A stretch of 10,905 nt of DNA from Lachnospiraceae bacterium (GTDB lineage: Bacteria; Bacillota; Clostridia; Lachnospirales; Lachnospiraceae), in assembly GCA_900772675.1 (NCBI GenBank), contig CAAGRM010000042.1, positions 1 through 10,905 on the forward strand. The letters run 5' to 3'. Below the pieces are notes generated by a model. That model did not search any database and was not told where the DNA came from. It worked only from the letters and a program-made list of their open reading frames with translations. Made by a program: the position numbers and the translations under genes. This document shows, piece by piece, positions 6,803 to 10,905 of the stretch (the stretch's first letter is position 1; each line of letters begins with the position of its first letter).

Positions 6803-7444
6803 ATGACCGAAAAGGAACTGGCGCTTGCCGTCATAGAACGTTTGAAAAAAGAATATCCCGATGCCGACTGTACGCTCGACTACGACCAGGCGTGGAAGCT
6901 GCTCGTCAGCGTCCGTCTTGCCGCACAGTGTACCGACGCACGGGTCAATGTCGTTGTGGAGGATCTCTACGCAAAATATCCCGATATCGATGCACTTGCA
7001 AATGCCACACCGGAGGAAATTGAAGAAATCGTGCGGCCCTGTGGCCTCGGTAAAAGCAAGGCACGCGATATCAATGCCTGCATGCGCATGCTGCGCGACG
7101 AATACCACAGCCAGGTACCGGACGATTTTAATGCGCTGCTAAAGCTTCCTGGTGTAGGAAGGAAAAGCGCAAATCTGATTATGGGCGATGTATTTCAGAA
7201 GCCGGCGATTGTGACAGATACGCACTGCATCCGGCTCTGCAACCGCATCGGACTGGTACACGACTGCAAGGATCCGAAAAAAGTAGAGATGGCGCTCTGG
7301 AAAATTGTACCGCCGGAAGAAGGCAGCTCGCTCTGCCACCGGTTTGTGGAACACGGACGCGAGGTCTGTACCGCACGGACGACACCGCACTGCGAACGAT
7401 GCGTGCTGGCGGATATCTGTGAAAAAAACGGCGTGGAGCAGTAA
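6803..7444 (+). CDS. nth: Endonuclease III (DNA glycosylase/AP lyase)
   Basis: This base-excision repair enzyme removes oxidised pyrimidines and cleaves the abasic site. The 213-residue length is normal for the family. The helix-hairpin-helix 'LPGVGRKSANLIMGDVF' (115-131) carries the catalytic lysine K121, and 'VTDTHCIRLCNRIGLV' (137-152) carries the catalytic aspartate D139, matching E. coli K120 and D138. Four C-terminal cysteines (C189, C197, C200, C206) form the [4Fe-4S] loop. The first spacing is C-x7-C rather than the usual C-x6-C. The ribosome binding site is weak: only TTGGGG lies upstream of the ATG at 6803, but no other start fits the family's N-terminus better. The gene appears to stand alone, with hairpins after it. 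Confidence 0.96.
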   Translation: MTEKELALAVIERLKKEYPDADCTLDYDQAWKLLVSVRLAAQCTDARVNVVVEDLYAKYPDIDALANATPEEIEEIVRPCGLGKSKARDINACMRMLRDEYHSQVPDDFNALLKLPGVGRKSANLIMGDVFQKPAIVTDTHCIRLCNRIGLVHDCKDPKKVEMALWKIVPPEEGSSLCHRFVEHGREVCTARTTPHCERCVLADICEKNGVEQ

Positions 7445-7475
7445 AAAACATTTTGTTTTAAAGACTTTCTCCGGT

Positions 7476-7508
7476 AGGCAAAGCGGATATTCGCAATCCG
7501 CTTCGCCT
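7476..7508 (+). terminator. First hairpin after nth
   Basis: AGGCAAAGCGGAT (7476-7488) pairs with ATCCGCTTCGCCT (7496-7508) with one mismatch and a 7-base loop. The following bases are GC then A-rich, so there is no plus-strand T-tract. It may be a 3' stabilising hairpin ahead of the true terminator. Confidence 0.4.
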
Positions 7509-7510
7509 GC

Positions 7511-7577
7511 AAAAAAAGACCTTTACATGCAAAATAGCAGGGTACACCTTCTGTCTTACGTGTAAAGGTCTTTTTTT
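7511..7577. terminator. Bidirectional terminator between nth and the marR operon
   Basis: AAAAAAAGACCTTTACA (7511-7527) and TGTAAAGGTCTTTTTTT (7561-7577) form a perfect 17-bp stem with a 33-base loop. T-runs result on both strands, as expected between convergent genes (nth ending at 7444 and marR at 7611). Confidence 0.88.
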
Positions 7578-7610
7578 GTTTCACTGCATTTTCCGAAATT
7601 CCTGTGTGGT

Positions 7611-8048
7611 CTATTTTCTATATGACCGGAAGAAATCCGTCAGGGCCTTCAGTGTTTTTCCGAGCACCTGCACTTCCTCTTCTCCAAGTGCTGCCATTAC
7701 GGCATCGGTCATCTGTTCATGAAATTTTGCATGGTGGTGAAATGCCTGCCGTCCTTTTCCGGTCAGATGAATATAGACGATCCGGCGGTCCTTCTCGCTG
7801 CGCTCCCGCTCGGTATAGCCTTTTTTCACCAGGCTGTTCATCGATGTTGTCAGCGAGCCGACCGTGATATCAAGCTTTGCCGCAATCGACGACATATTTC
7901 CACCCTCGAGGCCGACGGCCTCGATGATATGCATATCGTTGTTCGTCAAATCCTTGAAATCCTCGGTAATGATCGCTTCCTCTTCCAGTTTTTGTATCTC
8001 ATGAAACAAATGGACCAGTGTCTCGTTGATGATTTCTCTGTTTTCCAC
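7611..8048 (-). CDS. MarR-family transcriptional regulator, FabT-like
   Basis: This dimeric winged-helix repressor has 145 residues. The central wHTH covers about 36-100, with recognition-helix region 'ITVGSLTTSMNSLVKKGY' (61-78) and wing 'RSEKDRRIVYIHLTGKG' (83-99) containing the family D87-R88-R89. It resembles streptococcal FabT as I recall it: 'FKD..' near residue 31, 'VGSLTTSMNSLVKKGY', 'DRR', 'KFH' near 108-110. FabT controls fatty-acid synthesis genes and normally heads the fab cluster. Here no fab gene follows; the bidirectional terminator does. The start is a GTG, placed by AGGGG 7 bases upstream (8056-8060); a nearer AAGGAG touches the GTG and has no other start after it. It follows the glycosyltransferase gene by 28 bp, so the two are probably cotranscribed. 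Confidence 0.92.
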   Translation of the reverse strand: MENREIINETLVHLFHEIQKLEEEAIITEDFKDLTNNDMHIIEAVGLEGGNMSSIAAKLDITVGSLTTSMNSLVKKGYTERERSEKDRRIVYIHLTGKGRQAFHHHAKFHEQMTDAVMAALGEEEVQVLGKTLKALTDFFRSYRK

Positions 8049-8076
8049 TCCTTTTCCCCTTTCTGGTTTCCTGTTT

Positions 8077-9483
8077 TTATCCCAAAATTTTTTGTGTATT
8101 CTTTTTAATTTTTTCGGAAAGACACGTGTACTGAATCAATTCTTCCTCGGAGAAGCCCGCAAATTTACTTCTTTCGTAATCCTCCTGTGCCTCATTCAAA
8201 TCACGCAGCAACGCGTCGGCTGCCGGAAGGAAACTGATCTGCAGCGTTCCCTTGGCTTTTGCTTTTATTTTGTCTTTGACCATATCGTTGGCTATGTCTT
8301 TTGCGATATCTTCTGCGATATCTTTTGTTTTGTCTTTTTTCTTCACGTCTTCCTTTTCCGTTTTCTGCGCCTTGCTCTCTCCGAGCTGGATCAGTTCTCT
8401 GGAAGCAAGCTTCCGCAGCTTTGCCGCCATTGATGACGGTGTCATCCCGGCAAGATCTGCCAGCTCTTTTTTATCCGCTCCGTTTCCAAGCGCATGCGCA
8501 CACAGCAGAAGGCGTGCCTCCTCCAGGGTAATGCCGTTTTTCATGGCTGCCACTTCCAGGGAATGATCCAGAAGCTTCCGGTCACGATACGCCTCCATCA
8601 GGATTCCCTCTCCCTCAATCGCCCGGCGGGAAATACCGGCCCTCTCATCACCTAATTTCTGCGAGCCCGGCAGAACCATGCCATCCTTTGCCGCATCTAA
8701 AAAAAAGCGATAGACCTGCGGACGCATTTTTTCGTACTCTTTTTCGTCAAGCACCTGTTTATAGAAATCATTGTAGTATTCAAATACCATAAACTTCATC
8801 TTGATTGTTCTGGTAATGCCGGCTCCCTGGCTGACCAGTGAACCCTTCGTCTTTACGTAATAATAAATGGGCGCATGCAGTGCATAAAACCGCGATGCAT
8901 AACCGATATACTCCAGATTAAACAAAAAGTCCTCGCACCAGCTCACTTCTGCATCCATACGCAGATGGTGCTGTTCGATCAGATCACGGCGATACAGCTT
9001 GTTCCAGAGCACACCGTAATAGTAGTCGGCCGGATTCTGCATCATATGCGCGGCAAACTCGGTACGGGTCAACAGTCCGTCCTCCATGTCACCCTTCGGA
9101 GAAACGCGTTCACCGACAACACGGTAAAAATCAGAGATGACGAGATCGCATTGGTGTTCCTCTGCGGTTTGCACCATAAGCTTTGTCGCATCTGAGGTCA
9201 GCCAGTCATCGCTGTCCACAAACTGGAGATACGTCCCTTTCGCCTGATCCATTGCCCGGTTTCTGGTATCGGAAACACCGCTGTTTTCTTTATGAATGAC
9301 TTTCACGCGCGGGTCTGCTGCAGCATATGCATCGCAGATTGCACCGGAATCATCTTTGCTTCCGTCGTCTGCCAGAATCAGTTCGAAATCCTCGTATTCC
9401 TGCGTCAGGATGCTGTCGACACAGCGTCTTAAAAACTCACTGGCATTGTAAACCGGAACAATAATACTGACTTTCGGGTTCAT
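8077..9483 (-). CDS. Family 2 glycosyltransferase fused to a C-terminal MarR-like winged-helix domain
   Basis: The product has 468 residues and no membrane segment. Residues 1-215 are a GT-A fold family 2 glycosyltransferase: 'SIIVPVYNASEFLRRCVDSI' (6-25), 'ADDGSKDDS' (38-46), 'SGVSDTRNRAM' (68-78), the metal-binding 'DSDD' (90-93) and 'WCEDFLF' (182-188), which may hold the catalytic acid. It probably adds a sugar to a surface polysaccharide. From about 295 a different fold begins: 'GITLEEARLLLCAHALGNG' (317-335), 'DKKELADLAGMTPSSMAAKL' (337-356) and 'RELIQL' (362-367) look like a MarR DNA-binding core. 'LQISFLPAADALLRDL' (414-429) and 'GFSEEELIQYTCLSEKIKKN' (443-462) look like its C-terminal helices. 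Between them, residues 368-412 are a K/D-rich insert where the wing hairpin belongs. A free MarR gene follows 28 bp later. Family 2 assignment is firm; the MarR domain is my reading of the pattern. Confidence 0.9.
   Translation of the reverse strand: MNPKVSIIVPVYNASEFLRRCVDSILTQEYEDFELILADDGSKDDSGAICDAYAAADPRVKVIHKENSGVSDTRNRAMDQAKGTYLQFVDSDDWLTSDATKLMVQTAEEHQCDLVISDFYRVVGERVSPKGDMEDGLLTRTEFAAHMMQNPADYYYGVLWNKLYRRDLIEQHHLRMDAEVSWCEDFLFNLEYIGYASRFYALHAPIYYYVKTKGSLVSQGAGITRTIKMKFMVFEYYNDFYKQVLDEKEYEKMRPQVYRFFLDAAKDGMVLPGSQKLGDERAGISRRAIEGEGILMEAYRDRKLLDHSLEVAAMKNGITLEEARLLLCAHALGNGADKKELADLAGMTPSSMAAKLRKLASRELIQLGESKAQKTEKEDVKKKDKTKDIAEDIAKDIANDMVKDKIKAKAKGTLQISFLPAADALLRDLNEAQEDYERSKFAGFSEEELIQYTCLSEKIKKNTQKILG
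8254..8337 (-). repeat. 12-bp tandem repeat encoding a 4-residue K/D-I-A repeat
   Basis: Seven consecutive 12-bp units encode KDKT, KDIA, EDIA, KDIA, NDMV, KDKI and KAKA (residues 383-410 of the glycosyltransferase fusion). Two neighbouring units (AAAGATATCGCA and GAAGATATCGCA) differ at one base. The array is in frame and could change length by slippage without breaking the gene. The coded segment is highly charged and probably helical. Confidence 0.8.
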
Positions 9484-9562
9484 TCTTTTTCCTCTTTCTG
9501 ATTTTTACGCCTCTTTTGGAACAGAAACCTCGCATTGCATGGTTCCCGTGATTTCTGTCTGT

Positions 9563-9591
9563 ATTGTATCAAAAAAACGCAGGACAAACAA
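9563..9591 (-). promoter_or_regulatory. Promoter of the glycosyltransferase-marR operon
   Basis: On the minus strand -35 TTGTTT (9586-9591) and -10 TACAAT (9563-9568) are separated by 17 bp that include a run of seven T. Transcription would start near 9556, giving a leader of about 73 nt to the ATG at 9483. The ribosome binding site is an AGAGGA-type sequence near 9490. Confidence 0.7.
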
Positions 9592-9615
9592 TACCATAGT
9601 TACAGTTCTCCCGTG

Positions 9616-9658
9616 CGCTCGCATCAGGCGCCGGAAGTGCGGTTTGGCGAGCGGCGCC
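9616..9658. repeat. GC-rich region with two overlapping inverted repeats
   Basis: CGCTCGC (9616-9622) can pair with GCGAGCG (9647-9653), and GGCGCCG (9627-9633) can pair with CGGCGCC (9652-9658). The right arms overlap, so the two folds compete. The stretch is much richer in GC than the flanking intergenic DNA and lies just upstream of the operon promoter. Its function is unknown. Confidence 0.5.
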
Positions 9659-9732
9659 GCAGTGCGATCCTCCCCGAAGGGTCTTTTTCTTTACAGAAAA
9701 ATTCAACGAAGTTTCCCGCACAAGCGAAAAGC

Positions 9733-9774
9733 AGCCTGATGGACAGCGTATTTTCGTACGCTGCTCATCAGGCT
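9733..9774 (-). terminator. Likely terminator of the MATE gene
   Basis: AGCCTGATG (9733-9741) pairs with CATCAGGCT (9766-9774). After a two-base mismatch, CAGCGTA (9744-9750) pairs with TACGCTG (9757-9763), closing on a TTTTCG loop. On the minus strand the stem is followed by GCTTTTC, a short T-tract. It begins 28 bp past the MATE stop codon. Confidence 0.6.
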
Positions 9775-9802
9775 ACCATAGAGCGTGTCTGATTTCCTTT
9801 TG

Positions 9803-10905
9803 TTACATCTGGCCTTTTTTCTTTAATCGTGCGAAGCAGATCAGGAAGAAACAGATGCCGTATACGGTTGTGATCGGGGTAGACACTCCGACCCAGGTCA
9901 GGTTCGTATTCGGCAGGTGCGAGAAAAACAGAGCCAGCGGAATACGGATCAGGCAGGCGGAGGTGATTCCCTGAATCATAACCGGAATGCTGATACCGCG
10001 GCCATTGAAATATCCGATACTGCTGAACAGAACGCAGGTCAGAATACACTCCGGCGCAAAGCCGCGCAGGTAAGCCGCACTCTGCTCGATAACCGCCGGG
10101 TCGCTGGTGAAAATTCTTGAGATGACACTTCCGCCGAAGAAGCCGACAAAAAAAATCACCACTCCGAGCGAGCAGCCTGTTGCAATTGCCGTAAGGAATC
10201 CCTTCCAGGCGCGGTCCTTCTTTCCGGCACCGGTGTTCTGCGCAACAAACGCAGATACCGACTGCATGACAGAGGACGGAATCAGCATAATAAAAGAGGT
10301 CAGCTTCTGTGCCACACCGTATCCGGCGGACGGCATCAGTCCCATGCCGTTGATGATCGAGTTGATGACAAGGAAGGAGATCTGTACGGTCGTCTCCTGC
10401 AGTGCAATCGGTACACCGACATTCAGGACTTTTTTCAATTCATCGCGGTTGATACGGCAATCCTCTTTTCGGAACTTGATCGGCAGATTTCCTTTTTTCA
10501 GCACCCCGACAGAGGCAAGAACCGAAATCAGCTGTGCCAGAACCGTCGCAAGTGCTGCTCCCGCAACATCCATTTTCAGCACGCCGACAAAAAACAGATC
10601 GCCGACAATATTTGCCGCACAGGCGATACCGACGAACAAAAGCGGCAGATTTGCATTTCCGATTCCGCGCAGCACGCTGCTGATGACATTGTATGCGATA
10701 ATAATCAGAATACCGCCGGAACAGATCCGCAGATAGAGAACTGTTTTATCAAAGGACTCCGCCGGAACCCGCAAAATATTGGCAACCGGTCCTGCAAAAA
10801 GTTCCAGAATCACGGTCATGACAACACCGATGATCGCAAACAGCACAATGGAAGTGCCCACAGTTTTTCCGGCTTTATCCGGCCTGCCCTCGCCGATATG
10901 CTGGC
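9803..10905 (-). CDS. MATE-family multidrug/organic cation efflux transporter, N-terminus cut by window edge
   Basis: This polytopic inner-membrane transporter exports drugs or other small molecules in exchange for Na+ or H+. 366 residues are visible, out of the roughly 440-460 usual for the family, so about 80 are missing beyond the right edge. The reading frame runs open to the edge, and the visible portion begins 'QHIGEGRPDKAG', which is the loop after an N-terminal-half helix. The matching loop of the second half, 'VAQNTGAGKKDRAW', is preceded by 'NVGVPIALQETTVQISFLV'. The two-fold repeat of such loops is diagnostic of MATE proteins. The C-terminus is 'ARLKKKGQM' and a hairpin follows. 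A GTG at 10859-10861 is in frame but is internal. Substrate cannot be told from sequence. Confidence 0.93.
   Translation of the reverse strand, partial: QHIGEGRPDKAGKTVGTSIVLFAIIGVVMTVILELFAGPVANILRVPAESFDKTVLYLRICSGGILIIIAYNVISSVLRGIGNANLPLLFVGIACAANIVGDLFFVGVLKMDVAGAALATVLAQLISVLASVGVLKKGNLPIKFRKEDCRINRDELKKVLNVGVPIALQETTVQISFLVINSIINGMGLMPSAGYGVAQKLTSFIMLIPSSVMQSVSAFVAQNTGAGKKDRAWKGFLTAIATGCSLGVVIFFVGFFGGSVISRIFTSDPAVIEQSAAYLRGFAPECILTCVLFSSIGYFNGRGISIPVMIQGITSACLIRIPLALFFSHLPNTNLTWVGVSTPITTVYGICFFLICFARLKKKGQM

Larger units (their letters stand above)
9484..9802. other. 319-bp non-coding region between the MATE gene and the glycosyltransferase
   Basis: I see no gene here. It contains a long hairpin just after the MATE stop, a GC-rich stretch with overlapping inverted repeats (9616-9658), a small CCC-CGAA-GGG hairpin followed by TCTTTTTCTTT on the plus strand (about 9673-9692), and the promoter of the glycosyltransferase operon. 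Confidence 0.75.

Noticed and set aside
8254..8337. CRISPR-like or satellite array
   Set aside because: The units are 12 bp, have no spacers and stay in frame within a coding gene.
10107..10736. Plus-strand open frame of 209 codons
   Set aside because: It is antisense to the MATE transporter and has a low-complexity composition without recognisable motifs.
10859..10861. GTG as the true start of the MATE gene
   Set aside because: The frame stays open upstream to the edge and encodes the conserved 'QHIGEGRPDKAG' loop, so the GTG is internal.

Overview
This window reads as chromosomal DNA of a gut-type anaerobic Firmicute, most likely a member of the Lachnospiraceae. The evidence is the GC-balanced coding sequence with strong AGGAGG-type ribosome binding sites, a clostridial MraY relative, a FabT-like MarR regulator and paired GH31 glycosidases. 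This is a recognition call; no marker gene such as rRNA is present. I see no insertion sequence, prophage, CRISPR array or tRNA.

Region 1 (1-4612, minus strand) is a two-gene glycosidase operon. A complete YicI-type alpha-xylosidase (1727-4045) is followed by a second, different GH31 enzyme (start at 1640) that runs off the left edge. A hairpin lies in the 86-bp gap between them. Upstream of yicI is a 567-bp non-coding stretch. It holds a terminator for the gene before it, a weak promoter, and two copies of a 56-bp imperfect direct repeat (4086-4141 and 4550-4605). Each copy contains two 22-bp-spaced half-units.

Region 2 (4613-6631) is a divergent pair: an MraY-family phosphosugar transferase (minus) and an AraC-family regulator with a cupin sensor (plus). 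Their 192-bp shared region carries two divergent extended -10 promoters, a direct repeat overlapping both, and a long inverted repeat that would form a hairpin near the 5' end of the mraY message.

Region 3 (6632-7610) holds endonuclease III (nth, plus). A perfect 10-bp inverted repeat precedes it. Two hairpins follow it, and the second is a convincing bidirectional terminator shared with the convergent operon.

Region 4 (7611-9802, minus) is a two-gene operon driven by a good promoter at 9563-9591. The first gene encodes a family 2 glycosyltransferase whose C-terminal third looks like a MarR-type winged-helix domain, with a lysine/aspartate-rich 4-residue repeat inserted where the wing should be. 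The second gene, 28 bp downstream, encodes a free-standing MarR/FabT-like repressor. This glycosyltransferase-MarR fusion next to a MarR gene is the most unusual arrangement in the window.

Region 5 (9803-10905, minus) is most of a MATE-family efflux transporter, cut off at its N-terminus by the right edge.
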